Shown here: positions 15,586 through 25,181 of the stretch, in pieces
Layout: the number at the start of each line of letters is the position of its first letter
How positions within the stretch are numbered: position 1 is the stretch's first letter
Source of the DNA: Sphingopyxis sp. H053
GTDB lineage: Bacteria; Pseudomonadota; Alphaproteobacteria; Sphingomonadales; Sphingomonadaceae
Reading direction: 5' to 3'
DNA: 64,000 nucleotides
NCBI RefSeq assembly: GCF_001468225.1
Contig: NZ_LNRU01000002.1
Coordinates: 372,001-436,000 of the forward strand
Notes under the pieces: model-generated
Told to the model about the DNA's origin: nothing
Databases searched by the model: none
The model's input: only the letters and a program-made list of their open reading frames with translations
Position numbers and translations under genes: made by a program

Positions 15586-17907
15586 CTAGCGCGCGGTCGA
15601 CTGCGAATAGGGCCGCGCGCCCGGCGCCTTGCCCCACGCGGTGTCGGGCTTTGCCTGCATCGTGAAGCGCAACGTGCCGCCGCTGCGGATTTCGGCGTCC
15701 GAAATCCAGCTGCGCGTCAGCGGCTTGCCGTTGAGCTCGACCTTGCCGACGTAGCGGTTCGCATCGGAAAGCCCCGCCGTTTCGACGGTGAAGCGCTTGC
15801 CGCCGGGCAGATTCAGCACCGCACGGTCGACGAAGGGCCGGCCGATCACATATTGGTTTGACCCCGGCGCGACCGGATAGAAACCAAGACCGGTGAAGAC
15901 GAGCCACGCCGACATCTGGCCGAGATCGTCGTTGCCCGACAGGCCATCGGGGGTCGGCTTATACTGGCTGTCGACGATCTGCTTCAGCCGCTCCTGCGTC
16001 CGCCACGGCGCGCCGGCATAGGCGTAGAGATAGGCGACGTGATGGCTCGGTTCGTTGCCGTGGATATATTGACCGATCAGCCCGGCAATATCCTCGGCAT
16101 GGCTATAGTCGAGCTTGCTATTGTCATAATCGAACATCGCATCGAGCTTCGCGATCGTCTTCGCGTCGCCGCCGAGGATGCGGAAGAGCGCGGCCTGATC
16201 CTGCGGAACGAACCAGCTATATTGCCATGCATTGCCCTCGGTATAGTCCGAACCATAGTTGATCGCGGTCGGATCGAAGGGGGTGCGGAAGCTGCCGTCG
16301 GCCTTGCGCGCGCGCAGCCAGCCGGTCTTCGCATCGAAGCTGTTCCGCCAGTAACCCGCGCGTTTGTAGAAGCGGTCGGCAATGTCCTTCCGCCCCATCT
16401 TCTCGGCCATGCGTGCGATCGTCCAGTCGTCATAGGCATATTCGACCGTCTTCGACGCTGCCTCGGGCTCGCGGTCGATCGCGACATAGCCGAGCTTCAT
16501 ATAATCGCCGAGCCCGCCATAGGGGGCATATTCGGCGCTCGCGACCATCGCGTCGAGCGCTTCGTTCGCGTCGAAATCGCCCACGCCCTTCATATAGGCG
16601 TCGGCGATCACCGGGACGGCATGATAGCCGATCATCGTCCAGGTCTCGCGGCCGTGGAACTGCCACACGGGCAGGATGCCGTGCGGGCTCGCCTTGCGGC
16701 TCGCGACGAGCGATTTGACGATGTCGCTGTTCATCGCATCGGGCTGGACGAGCGTCAGCAGCGGGTGCTGCGCGCGGAACGTGTCCCAGAGCGAAAAGGT
16801 CGAGCGGAAGGTGAAATCCTTCGCAGCGTGGACCTGATCGTCGGGGCCGCGATAGCGCCCGTCGACGTCGCTCCACACGCTCGGCGCGAGCAGGCTGTGA
16901 TAGAGCGCGGTGTAGAGATTGGTGCGCATCGGCGCGGGCGCTTCGATTTCGAGCGCGCCCAAGGCCTTGCGCCATTCGCCTTCGGTACGCGACCGGACGG
17001 TATCGAAGTCGGCACTTTCGGCATCGAGATTGGCGACAGCACCCGCCTCGTCGACCCCAGAGAGCGCAACGCGGACTTCGAGCGGGCCGCCGAGCGCGCC
17101 GAAATCGAGCCGCGCTTCGAGCGCCTTGCCGAGCTTTTCGGCGAGCGCGTCGCTGCCGCGGCCGGGCGCCTGGAAGCCCTTATACGCGACCTTCTCGTCG
17201 CGATCGATGAAGGCGTGGGTCTTGAGCGGCGCCGAGAAGCGCATCGCGAAGAAGAGCTTGCGCCCCGGCGCCCAGCCGCGCGTCTCGCGGAAGCCGGTGA
17301 GCGTGCCGTCGGGGCGGAGATGCAGACCCGACCAGAGGATCTTGCCCGGATAGTCGTAGAGCGACGAGCGGAGGTCGAGCAGCAGGTGCGCCTGCTTGCC
17401 CGCGGGGAAGCTGTAACGGTGGACGCCGACGCGCGTGCCCGCGGTGAGTTCGGCGCGGATGCCGCTATCGGCGAGCGTGACGGCGTAATAGCCAGGGCTC
17501 GCCTTTTCGGTCGCATGGTCGAAGCGCTGGCGATAACCCGAGCCGGGCTGTTTCGGATCGCCCGGATCGAGCTTGACCCCACCCGCCTGCGGCATGACGA
17601 GGATATCGCCGAGGTCCGAATGGCCCGCGCCCGAGAAATGCGTGTGGCTGAACCCCTGAATCGTAGGGTCGTTATAACTGTAACCCGCGGCGTGATCGTA
17701 GCAGTCGCGGATCTGGCACGTCGCGTCGGTGTCGGGCGACAGCTGGACCATGCCGAAGGGGGCGGTCGCGCCCGGGAAAGTATGGCCTTCGGGGCCGGTG
17801 CCGATCATCGGATCGACGAAGCCCAGCGGATCGGGCGCCGGCTGCTCGGCGAAGGACTGGATCGGCATAAGGGCGAGCAGCGCGGCAGCGGCGGACAGGC
17901 GTTTCAT
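15586..17907 (-). CDS. GH92 alpha-mannosidase (copy 1)
   Basis: A 773-aa enzyme with a Sec signal (MKRLSAAAALLALMPIQSFA). The N-terminal beta domain starts FVDPMIGTGPEGHTFPGATA, and the catalytic (alpha/alpha) barrel carries TEGNAWQYSW, YIHGNEPSHHVAYLY and GNDDLGQMSAW, the motifs around the general acid and the Ca2+/catalytic-base aspartate of GH92 exo-alpha-mannosidases. It should trim terminal alpha-mannose in the periplasm; linkage cannot be read. ATG 17907 has AAGGG upstream. It is the last gene of the operon starting with the TonB receptor at 29.4 kb, 74 bp after the ROK kinase. It resembles copy 2 in its HGNEP motif. Confidence 0.93.
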   Translation of the reverse strand: MKRLSAAAALLALMPIQSFAEQPAPDPLGFVDPMIGTGPEGHTFPGATAPFGMVQLSPDTDATCQIRDCYDHAAGYSYNDPTIQGFSHTHFSGAGHSDLGDILVMPQAGGVKLDPGDPKQPGSGYRQRFDHATEKASPGYYAVTLADSGIRAELTAGTRVGVHRYSFPAGKQAHLLLDLRSSLYDYPGKILWSGLHLRPDGTLTGFRETRGWAPGRKLFFAMRFSAPLKTHAFIDRDEKVAYKGFQAPGRGSDALAEKLGKALEARLDFGALGGPLEVRVALSGVDEAGAVANLDAESADFDTVRSRTEGEWRKALGALEIEAPAPMRTNLYTALYHSLLAPSVWSDVDGRYRGPDDQVHAAKDFTFRSTFSLWDTFRAQHPLLTLVQPDAMNSDIVKSLVASRKASPHGILPVWQFHGRETWTMIGYHAVPVIADAYMKGVGDFDANEALDAMVASAEYAPYGGLGDYMKLGYVAIDREPEAASKTVEYAYDDWTIARMAEKMGRKDIADRFYKRAGYWRNSFDAKTGWLRARKADGSFRTPFDPTAINYGSDYTEGNAWQYSWFVPQDQAALFRILGGDAKTIAKLDAMFDYDNSKLDYSHAEDIAGLIGQYIHGNEPSHHVAYLYAYAGAPWRTQERLKQIVDSQYKPTPDGLSGNDDLGQMSAWLVFTGLGFYPVAPGSNQYVIGRPFVDRAVLNLPGGKRFTVETAGLSDANRYVGKVELNGKPLTRSWISDAEIRSGGTLRFTMQAKPDTAWGKAPGARPYSQSTAR

Positions 17908-17981
17908 CGCGCCCTTGTGCCGCCGGGCGCGCGCGCTGTCCAACGGCGAAAGGACAGATATCGCTACGCCGCCGTCGCTGC

Positions 17982-18902
17982 TCATGCGGGCGCGCCCACC
18001 GCGTCCATCGCCAGCGCGATCGCACCGAGCGGTCCCGCCATCGTCCCGAGTTCGGGTGCGGTGACATAAGCACCGTCACCCGGAATCTGCATATAGCCCG
18101 AGAGGCTCGCTTCGAGCTTCGCGTTGATCCGGGGAAGCAATTGCGGCTGGCCGGCAAGCACACCGCCGCCCATCGCGACCCGCATCGGGCCGGTCGTGCA
18201 GGCGAGCGAATGAACCATCGACGCAAGCGTGTGCACGATCGGTTCCCAGACCGGGTCGTCGGCCGCAACGTCCGCCATCGGCCGCCCGTTCAGCCGCGCA
18301 TTCAATGCGGTGCCCGAGGCGAGCCCCTCGACGCAATCGTCGTGGAAGCGGCACACGCTCGGCGTCTCGTCGCCCTTCAGGCGCGGCACCAGGACATGGC
18401 CGATCTCGCTGTGGCTGAAGCCGCGCGTCGGCTTGCCATGGACGATCAACCCAACCCCGACGCCGGTTCCGACGGTGACATAGGCGAAATCGTCGAGACC
18501 GCGGCCGCTGCCCCAGCGAATTTCAGCGAGTGCGGCGCCGTTGACGTCGGTGTCGAACCCGATCGGAACGCCGAAGGCCGATTGCAGCGGCCCGAGCAGG
18601 TCGGCGCCCTCCCAATCGGGTTTGTTCGTCGCGCCGATCTGACCATAGCCGGGCTTGGCGGGGTCGAGCCTGATCGGACCGAAGGATGCGATGCCGAGCC
18701 CGCAGAAACCGTGCGACCCGGCCCACTCGTCGAGCACCGCCTTGATCGCGGGCAGCGTTTCCCACGGCACGGTGGTCGCGATCGTCCGCTGGTCGCGAAT
18801 GTCGCCCGGCCCCGCGGCGAGCGTGACGATGCATTTGGTGCCGCCGAGCTCGACGCCGGCGAACAGGCGCGCTTCACCGCGGTCTTTTGCGGGACCATCC
18901 AT
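17982..18902 (-). CDS. ROK-family sugar kinase (fructokinase/mannokinase type)
   Basis: A 306-aa kinase with N-terminal ATP-binding FAGVELGGTKCIVTLA, FDTDVNGAALAEIRWGSG (catalytic Asp region), VTVGTGVGVGLIV and the ROK zinc motif spanning HVLVPRLKGDE and CRFHDDCVEGLASG. This matches the YdhR/GmuE fructokinase group, members of which also phosphorylate mannose. In a mannosidase operon, mannose to mannose-6-phosphate is the likely reaction, feeding ManA at 35.4 kb. ATG 18902 follows AAGGGG; a longer frame to 19001 is not family-like. There is a 150-bp gap upstream with an AT-rich promoter-like tract. Confidence 0.9.
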   Translation of the reverse strand: MDGPAKDRGEARLFAGVELGGTKCIVTLAAGPGDIRDQRTIATTVPWETLPAIKAVLDEWAGSHGFCGLGIASFGPIRLDPAKPGYGQIGATNKPDWEGADLLGPLQSAFGVPIGFDTDVNGAALAEIRWGSGRGLDDFAYVTVGTGVGVGLIVHGKPTRGFSHSEIGHVLVPRLKGDETPSVCRFHDDCVEGLASGTALNARLNGRPMADVAADDPVWEPIVHTLASMVHSLACTTGPMRVAMGGGVLAGQPQLLPRINAKLEASLSGYMQIPGDGAYVTAPELGTMAGPLGAIALAMDAVGAPA

Positions 18903-19052
18903 CAGCGCCACCCCTTCGCTCGATCGCTGAGGTTTCTGAAGGGTGCCGGGCCGCAGCGCAAGGCCGAACGTGTCGGGATTGGGAGAGATTTCACAACGCA
19001 TTCCGTTCTTATCATTTTATTTTCGTTACCAAAAACTTGTCGCCAATTTGCT
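18903..19052 (-). promoter_or_regulatory. AT-rich intercistronic region, possible internal promoter
   Basis: The minus strand contains TTGGCG followed by AAGTTTTTGGTAACG and AAAATAAAATGAT, unusually AT-rich for this window. It may give the kinase and GH92 copy 1 their own promoter. No clear operator was found. Confidence 0.3.
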
Positions 19053-21383
19053 TCACGCGGGGGCAGAACCGAAGGAGGGCGGACGGTCGGCCTTCGCGGT
19101 GCCGAACGCTGACGGCTTGGCGCCCATTTCGAAGACGAGTTCGCCGCCGCCGATCAGGTCGGCGTGCGCGATCCAGTTCTTGCTCCACGGCTTGCCGTTC
19201 CAGGTGACCGACTGAACATAGGGCCGGTCGGCGCCATTGCCCTCGGCGCGGACGGTCAGCGTCTTGCCCGCGCCCACCGTCACCTCGGCGACGTCGAACA
19301 GCGGCGATCCGAAGACGTAGATCGCGCTCACCGGATCGACGGGATAGAAGCCGAGCGCCGAGAGGATGAACCACGCGCTCATCTGGCCGCAGTCGTCGTT
19401 GCCGATCACGCCGTCGGGGTCGTTCTTGTACATTTCGACGAGCAAGCGCCGGATCATCGCCTGCGCCTTCGCGGGCGCGCCGCAATAGGCGTACATATAG
19501 GCGACATGGTGGTTAGGCTCATTGCCGTGCGCATATTGGCCGACGAGCCCCGAGATGTCGGGCGGCGCATTGTCGGGCAAGGTCGAGGGCGCATTGAACA
19601 GCGCGTCCAATTGCTTCTCGAACGCCGCGTCGCCGCCGAAATGCTCGATCAGGCCATAGACGTCGTGCTGATTGAGGAAGGTCGCCTGCCAGCCATTCGC
19701 CTCGGTATAGTCGCGCCATTTCTTGACGTTGTGGCCGATCTGGACGGGGTCATAATCCTTCCACCAGCTGCCGTCCTTGAAGCGCGGGCGCGCGAAGCGG
19801 GTTTCGGGGTCGATGACGCCGCGGTAGTTTTGCGCGCGTTTCCGCAGCGCCGCCGCGTCATCCTTCGCGCCGACCGCATCGGCGAGATGCGCCATCGCCC
19901 AGTCGTCATAGGCATATTCCTGCGTCCGGCTGACCGATTCCCACACCTCGTCGCACGGGATATAGCCGAGGTCGTAATAGAAGCCGCGGCCGAGCGTGCT
20001 GTCGATATCCTTGTAATCGCGGTCGAAGGCGCGGCGGCGGATGTTCGGCCAGGCGGCGGCATAATCGGCCTTGATGCCCTTGGCGTGCGCCTCGGCGAGC
20101 ACCGACACGCCGTGCCAGCCGATCATGCACGCGGTCTCGACCCCCTGCAGCGGCCAGACGAGCGGCCCTGCCGGGCTCTGCGCCGTCTGGCGGCAGATGT
20201 CGCGGACGAGCAGCGCGGCGCGATCAGGATCGATCAAGGTCAGCAGCGGATGGAGCGCACGATAGGTGTCCCATAGCGAGTAAGTGCTGAACGCCTCCTC
20301 GCCTTTCGCCGCCTCATGCACCTGCCGGTCGAGCCCGACATAACGCCCGTCGCGATCGGTGAAGAGCGTCGGCGCGAGCTGCGCGTGATAGAGCGCGCTC
20401 GTCATGATCGTGCGCTGCGCCTCGGTGCCGCCCGACACGCGGATGCCGCCAAGCGCCTTCGCCCAGGTGCCGCGCGCGGCCTTGACCGCGCCGTCGAAGT
20501 CCCAGGCCGGAACCTCCTGCGCCAGCGCATCGCGCGCGCCCTGGACATCGACCGCCGAGAGGCCGGTCTTGATCAGGACCGGCGGGCCACCGGCATCGTC
20601 AAAGAAGAAGGCGACCTTGAGCTTGTTGCCCTTGATCGACTTCGCGCCGTCGGGGGCGGGGGTGCCGTCGTCGCCGAAAAATTGGACGCGATCGGGCCTC
20701 CGCGACATCTGCATCGCGAAATGGATGCGGCGGCCCTTGGCCCAGCGATTGACCTGCCGGCCGCCGGTCAGCATGCCGTCGTCGCCGAGGTCGAGCGACG
20801 CATTCTCGACGACGATACCCTTGTCCCAGTCATCCTCGATCGCGTGCGCGAAATCGATCAGGATATGCCCCGGCCCTTGGCCGAAGCGATAGCGGTGCAG
20901 CCCGCAGCGTTCGGTGACGGTGAGTTCGGCGAGCACCCCGGTCTCGAGCTTCACGCGGTAATAGCCGGGCTCGGCATGTTCGTCCGAATAACGCTGGCGA
21001 TAGCCTTCGCCGGGCTTTTCGACCGTGCCGGGTTCGAGCTTCAGCTCGCGCCGCGTCGGCACCACGAGAATATCGAGCATGTCGCCGATGCCGGTGCCCG
21101 ACAGATGCGTGTGGCTGAACCCCATGATCGAGCCATCTTTCTGATGATAGCCCGAGCAGGCATCCCAGCCATGCGTGTTCGTATCGGGGCTGAGCTGCGC
21201 CATCCCGAACGGCAGCGACGCGCCGGGAAAGGTGTGGCCGTGCCCGCCGGTGCCGATGAAGAGGTTCGGCTTGCCAAGGGCGAGCGCTTCGCCCGCGGCG
21301 CGCGAGCAGCCGGCAGGGATCGCGCCGCCGAGCGCGAGCAGGCCCGTGGTGGCGAGAAGCTGGCGGCGGCTCGTGGTAATCAT
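19053..21383 (-). CDS. GH92 alpha-mannosidase (copy 2), Tat-exported lipoprotein
   Basis: A 776-aa enzyme. MITTSRRQLLATTGLLALGG is a twin-arginine signal, and AIPAGC gives a lipobox, so the protein is probably a folded-export lipoprotein. GH92 motifs: FIGTGGHGHTFPGASLPFGM, YTEANGWQATF, YAHGNEPNHHVAYMY and GNDDCGQMSAWF. ATG 21383 has GAGGG 6 nt upstream; ATG 21395, which shares one base with the GH125 stop, is an alternative. It lies in the same operon, directly after GH125. An exo-alpha-mannosidase role is from the family; linkage specificity is unknown. Confidence 0.92.
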   Translation of the reverse strand: MITTSRRQLLATTGLLALGGAIPAGCSRAAGEALALGKPNLFIGTGGHGHTFPGASLPFGMAQLSPDTNTHGWDACSGYHQKDGSIMGFSHTHLSGTGIGDMLDILVVPTRRELKLEPGTVEKPGEGYRQRYSDEHAEPGYYRVKLETGVLAELTVTERCGLHRYRFGQGPGHILIDFAHAIEDDWDKGIVVENASLDLGDDGMLTGGRQVNRWAKGRRIHFAMQMSRRPDRVQFFGDDGTPAPDGAKSIKGNKLKVAFFFDDAGGPPVLIKTGLSAVDVQGARDALAQEVPAWDFDGAVKAARGTWAKALGGIRVSGGTEAQRTIMTSALYHAQLAPTLFTDRDGRYVGLDRQVHEAAKGEEAFSTYSLWDTYRALHPLLTLIDPDRAALLVRDICRQTAQSPAGPLVWPLQGVETACMIGWHGVSVLAEAHAKGIKADYAAAWPNIRRRAFDRDYKDIDSTLGRGFYYDLGYIPCDEVWESVSRTQEYAYDDWAMAHLADAVGAKDDAAALRKRAQNYRGVIDPETRFARPRFKDGSWWKDYDPVQIGHNVKKWRDYTEANGWQATFLNQHDVYGLIEHFGGDAAFEKQLDALFNAPSTLPDNAPPDISGLVGQYAHGNEPNHHVAYMYAYCGAPAKAQAMIRRLLVEMYKNDPDGVIGNDDCGQMSAWFILSALGFYPVDPVSAIYVFGSPLFDVAEVTVGAGKTLTVRAEGNGADRPYVQSVTWNGKPWSKNWIAHADLIGGGELVFEMGAKPSAFGTAKADRPPSFGSAPA

Positions 21384-21394
21384 TCTATCCCTCA

Positions 21395-22837
21395 TCACAG
21401 CGGCCGCGACAGCAGCGCCGGGCGCTTGTCGGCGACCTCGACGATCAGCTGGCCGAACAGCGCGTTCGCCCACGCGAACCAGCTCCGCGTGAAGTTCTTC
21501 GGATCATCCTTGTGGAAGCTTTCGTGCATGAAGCCGGTGCCGCCGTGCGTCGTCTTGAGCCAGCGCAGGCATTGCAGGATCGTCGCATCGTCGTCGGCGT
21601 TCATCGCGCGGGTGATGATCGACATCGGCCAGATCATGTCGAGGCCGATATGCGGGCCGCCGATCCCTTCGGCCGCCGTGCCCTTGAAGAAATAGGGATT
21701 GCGGTCGGACCAGGCGAGCGCCGCGGTGCGAAGGAAGATCGGGTCGTTCTTGTCGACGACGTCTATCAGCGGCAGCCCCGACAGGCTCGGCACATTGGCG
21801 TCGTCCATGAACACCCAGTTGCCGAAGCCGTCGATCTCATAGGCCCAGACCTGACCGCCCTTGCCGTCGTCGATCAGCGCGTGCGCCTTTAGCGCGGCGT
21901 CGACCTCGGCAGCGAGCGCTTCGGCTTCGGTCGCTGCGGCATTGTCGCCGCGCGCCTCGCGGTGAACGGTGGCGATCTTGCGCAGCACCGACACCGCGAA
22001 CAGGTTCGACGGGATCAGGAAGGGATAGAGGCATGCATCGTCCGACGGGCGGAACATCGAGTGGATCAGCCCGACCTTCCTCGTCGGTGCGCCGTAGCCG
22101 CTCAGCATCAGGCTGTCGGTCGGCTGGAGCGCGGGGCGCTGGAAGCTGTACGGGCCGGGGCCGTCCTTGCGCTGCTGTTCGCGGAAGGTCGCGACCGCGA
22201 GTTTCATCGCGCGCGACCATGTGTCGTCGAACGGCGCCTTGTCCTTCGTTCGCGTCCAATATTCGTGGGACAGGCGCATCGCGTAGCAGAGCGAGTCGAT
22301 TTCCCATTTCCGCTCGGCGACCCCCGGCTTCATCTCGGTCTTGTCGGTCTGCGACCATTCGAGTTTCGACGGCGCGGTCGGGTCCTTGTCGAACGCATTG
22401 GCATAAGGATCGATCAGGATGCAGCGCGCCTGCCGCTGGATCAGCCCCTGGAACAGGCGCTTCAGCTTCGCGTCCTTGGCGACGAGGTGGATATAGGGCT
22501 GCACCTGCGCCGAGCTGTCGCGCAGCCACATTGCCTCGATATCGCCGGTGATGACGAAGGTGTCCGGGCGGCCATCGAGCGTGCCCGTCTGCACCGTCGT
22601 GTCGAGCGTGTTCGGGTAGCAATTCTCGAACAGCCAGGCGAGTTCGGGGTCTGCAATCTTCGCCTTCACGCGCGAAATCTCGGCCTCGATCGCGGGGCTG
22701 GTGAAGGCGCGCTGGGCGGGCGCCGGGCGCTTGCTGGTGAAGGCACCGGCGGCGCGTGCGGCGGTGGGCATCGCGGCCGCCAGCGCCAGTGCGCCGGCAC
22801 CGGCCATGATCTCGCGGCGGTTGGGGGTCATGCTCAT
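21395..22837 (-). CDS. GH125 exo-alpha-1,6-mannosidase
   Basis: A 480-aa protein with a Tat-like signal (PNRREIMAGAGALALAAAMP, then ARA). The body is the GH125/DUF1237 metal-independent alpha-mannosidase domain: CYPNTLDTTVQ, FVITGDIEAMWLRDSSAQV, EWSQTDKTEMKPGVAERKWE, GLIHSMFRPSDDAC and GFMHESFHKDDPKNFTRSWF. Characterised members cleave alpha-1,6-mannose, complementing the GH92 enzymes. ATG 22837 lies one base after the TAG of the preceding GH92 gene (TAGGATG), showing tight coupling. Expected to work in the periplasm on alpha-mannan or high-mannose oligosaccharides. Confidence 0.93.
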   Translation of the reverse strand: MSMTPNRREIMAGAGALALAAAMPTAARAAGAFTSKRPAPAQRAFTSPAIEAEISRVKAKIADPELAWLFENCYPNTLDTTVQTGTLDGRPDTFVITGDIEAMWLRDSSAQVQPYIHLVAKDAKLKRLFQGLIQRQARCILIDPYANAFDKDPTAPSKLEWSQTDKTEMKPGVAERKWEIDSLCYAMRLSHEYWTRTKDKAPFDDTWSRAMKLAVATFREQQRKDGPGPYSFQRPALQPTDSLMLSGYGAPTRKVGLIHSMFRPSDDACLYPFLIPSNLFAVSVLRKIATVHREARGDNAAATEAEALAAEVDAALKAHALIDDGKGGQVWAYEIDGFGNWVFMDDANVPSLSGLPLIDVVDKNDPIFLRTAALAWSDRNPYFFKGTAAEGIGGPHIGLDMIWPMSIITRAMNADDDATILQCLRWLKTTHGGTGFMHESFHKDDPKNFTRSWFAWANALFGQLIVEVADKRPALLSRPL

Positions 22838-22838
22838 C

Positions 22839-25181
22839 CTACTTTCCACGTGCGCTGATCGAGAAGGGCGCATCGGCGGGGGCGGTGCCCCATTGCTTGT
22901 TGGGCTGGGCGCCCATGACGAAGTCGACCGTCCCGCCCTGCGACAGCGCGCGATGGGTGAAATAGGTCTTCGTTTGCGGCTTCCCGCCGAGCGCGACCGA
23001 CTGGAGATAGATATTCGTCGCGCTGTTGTTCGCGGCGTTGATCGTCAGCGTCTTGCCGTTCGGCATTGTCAGGACCGCCTTCTGGAACAGCGGGCTGCCG
23101 ATCGCATATTCGCCCGTCGCCGAGGCGACCGGATAGAAGCCCAAAGCCGAGAAGACATACCAGGCCGACGTCTGGCCGTTATCCTCGTCGCCCGGATAAC
23201 CGTCGGGCGCCGAAGAATAGAGCTTCGCCATGATGTCGCGCACATGATGCTGCGTCTTCCACGGAGCGCCCGCCCAATTATAGAGATAGGGCATGTGCTG
23301 GATCGGCTGGTTGCCATGGGCATATTGGCCCATGTCGACGATCTGCATCTCGCGGATCTCGTGGATCACCTGACCATAATAGCTTTCGTCGAAGATCGGC
23401 GCGGTGGTGAAGATCGCGTCGAGCCGCTCGACGAATTTCTGCCGCCCGCCCATCAGGTTCATCAGCCCCTGGACATCCTGCATCACCGCCCAGCTGTAAT
23501 GGAGCGCGTTACCCTCGGTGAAGGCGTCGCCCCATTTGTAGGGGTTGAACGGCGTCGCCCACGATCCATCCTTGTTGCGGCCGCGGATCCAGCCGCTCTG
23601 TTTGTCATAGAGCTTGCGGTAATTGAGCGCGCGCTCGGTATATTTCTTCGCATCGGCTTCCTTGCCGAGCAAAGTTGCGAGCTGCGCGATCGAGAAGTCC
23701 GCAGTCGCATATTCGAGCGTCCGCGCGGCATTTTCGTTGATGCCGACGTCGTAAGGGACATAGCCGAGCCGGTTGTAATATTCGGCGCCCTCGCGGCCGA
23801 CCGCGGCGATGACCTTGCCCGCCTTATCCTTGGGCCGGCCCTCGCTCGTCGTCGCATTCTTGATCATCGCTTCATAGAGCGTCTCGACGTCGAAACCGCG
23901 CACGCCGTTGAAATAGGCGTCGGCGATCAGGTTCGCCGAGTTCGACCCGATCATCACGTTGCGATAGCCGGGGCTCGCCCATTCGGGCAGCCAGCCGCCT
24001 TCCTTATAGGTGTTGACCAGCCCCTGCATGATCTGGCTGTCGAGGTCGGGGTACATCAACGCGAAGAAGGGGAAGACCGCGCGCCACGTGTCCCAGAAAC
24101 CATTGTCGGTGAACATGTAGCCGTCGTGGACCTTGCCGTCGTACGGGCTGTAGTGGACGATCTTTCCGTTCGCGTCCTTTTCATAGAAGACGCGCGGGAA
24201 TTGCAGCATCCGGTAGAGCGACGAATAGAAGGTGCGGATCTTTTCGGGGTCGGGATCGGTGACGCGGATGCGCGACAGTTCCTTCTCCCACGCCGCCTTC
24301 GCCTTCGCCTGCGTCGCACCGAAGCTGTCGCTGCCGATTTCGCTGCGCAGGTTCAGCAACGCCTGTTCGGGGCTGATGAACGAGGAGGCGACGCGGACAT
24401 GGACCTTGTCCCCCTTCCTAGTCTTGAAGCTCAGCACCGCGCCGACATGATCGCCCTCGCGCGCGAGTTCGTTCGTCGGCGCGTTGTCGCCGGCCCAGGT
24501 GCGCGCGAGCGTGAAGTCGCGGTCGAATTCGGCGACGAAATAATTGTGGAAATTGTCGGGCACGCCGCCGTTGTTGTTGCGGACATATCCGGTGATGCGG
24601 CGGTTCTTGACGTCGACCTTGACCATCGATCCGCCCGCGAGACCATCGAGCAGGATGTGCGCGTCGTCGCTTTCGGGGAAGGTGAAGCGGAACTGCGCAG
24701 CGCGCTCGGTCGGCGCGACCTCGGCGGTCACATCATAGTCGGCGAGATAGACTTTGTACGAATAGGGGCGCGCGACCTCGGCCTTGTGGCTGAACCAGCT
24801 GCCGCGTTCCTGCTGCTTGACCTTCACCGGGCCGGTTTCCGCCATCAGCGCGAAAGCGGCATAATCGTTCATCCACGGGCTCGGCTGGTGCGTCTGCTTG
24901 ATGCCGCTGATCTTCTCGCCGTCGTAGGTATAGCCCCAGCCGCTGCCGGGCTCGCCCGTCACCGGGGTCCAGCTGTTCATGCCGAAGGGCACCGCGACCG
25001 CGGGATAGGTGTTGCCGTACGACAGGCGATAGCTCGAATCGGTGCCCATCAGCGGATTGACATAATCGACGAGCGCGGTCTGCTGCGTGCCCGATTGCGC
25101 GAGCGCAACCGGCGTGCCGACGCTGGTGAGCACGAGCGCGCTTGCGGCGGCGCTCAGCATCGTCTTGCGGATCGTCTTCAC
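22839..25181 (-). CDS. GH92 alpha-mannosidase (copy 3, divergent subgroup)
   Basis: A 780-aa protein with a Sec signal ending at ALAQ. GH92 architecture, but with variant motifs: YVNPLMGTDSSYRLSYGNTY, FTEGNALHYSW, YAHGNQPIQHMPYLYNWAGA and GDEDNGQTSAWY. Compared with copies 1 and 2, the Glu of HGNEP is Gln here. This position lies in the catalytic barrel, so a different linkage or leaving group is likely. The GTG start overlaps the TGA of the GH43 gene (GTGA). Periplasmic or surface location is inferred from the signal. Confidence 0.92.
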   Translation of the reverse strand: MKTIRKTMLSAAASALVLTSVGTPVALAQSGTQQTALVDYVNPLMGTDSSYRLSYGNTYPAVAVPFGMNSWTPVTGEPGSGWGYTYDGEKISGIKQTHQPSPWMNDYAAFALMAETGPVKVKQQERGSWFSHKAEVARPYSYKVYLADYDVTAEVAPTERAAQFRFTFPESDDAHILLDGLAGGSMVKVDVKNRRITGYVRNNNGGVPDNFHNYFVAEFDRDFTLARTWAGDNAPTNELAREGDHVGAVLSFKTRKGDKVHVRVASSFISPEQALLNLRSEIGSDSFGATQAKAKAAWEKELSRIRVTDPDPEKIRTFYSSLYRMLQFPRVFYEKDANGKIVHYSPYDGKVHDGYMFTDNGFWDTWRAVFPFFALMYPDLDSQIMQGLVNTYKEGGWLPEWASPGYRNVMIGSNSANLIADAYFNGVRGFDVETLYEAMIKNATTSEGRPKDKAGKVIAAVGREGAEYYNRLGYVPYDVGINENAARTLEYATADFSIAQLATLLGKEADAKKYTERALNYRKLYDKQSGWIRGRNKDGSWATPFNPYKWGDAFTEGNALHYSWAVMQDVQGLMNLMGGRQKFVERLDAIFTTAPIFDESYYGQVIHEIREMQIVDMGQYAHGNQPIQHMPYLYNWAGAPWKTQHHVRDIMAKLYSSAPDGYPGDEDNGQTSAWYVFSALGFYPVASATGEYAIGSPLFQKAVLTMPNGKTLTINAANNSATNIYLQSVALGGKPQTKTYFTHRALSQGGTVDFVMGAQPNKQWGTAPADAPFSISARGK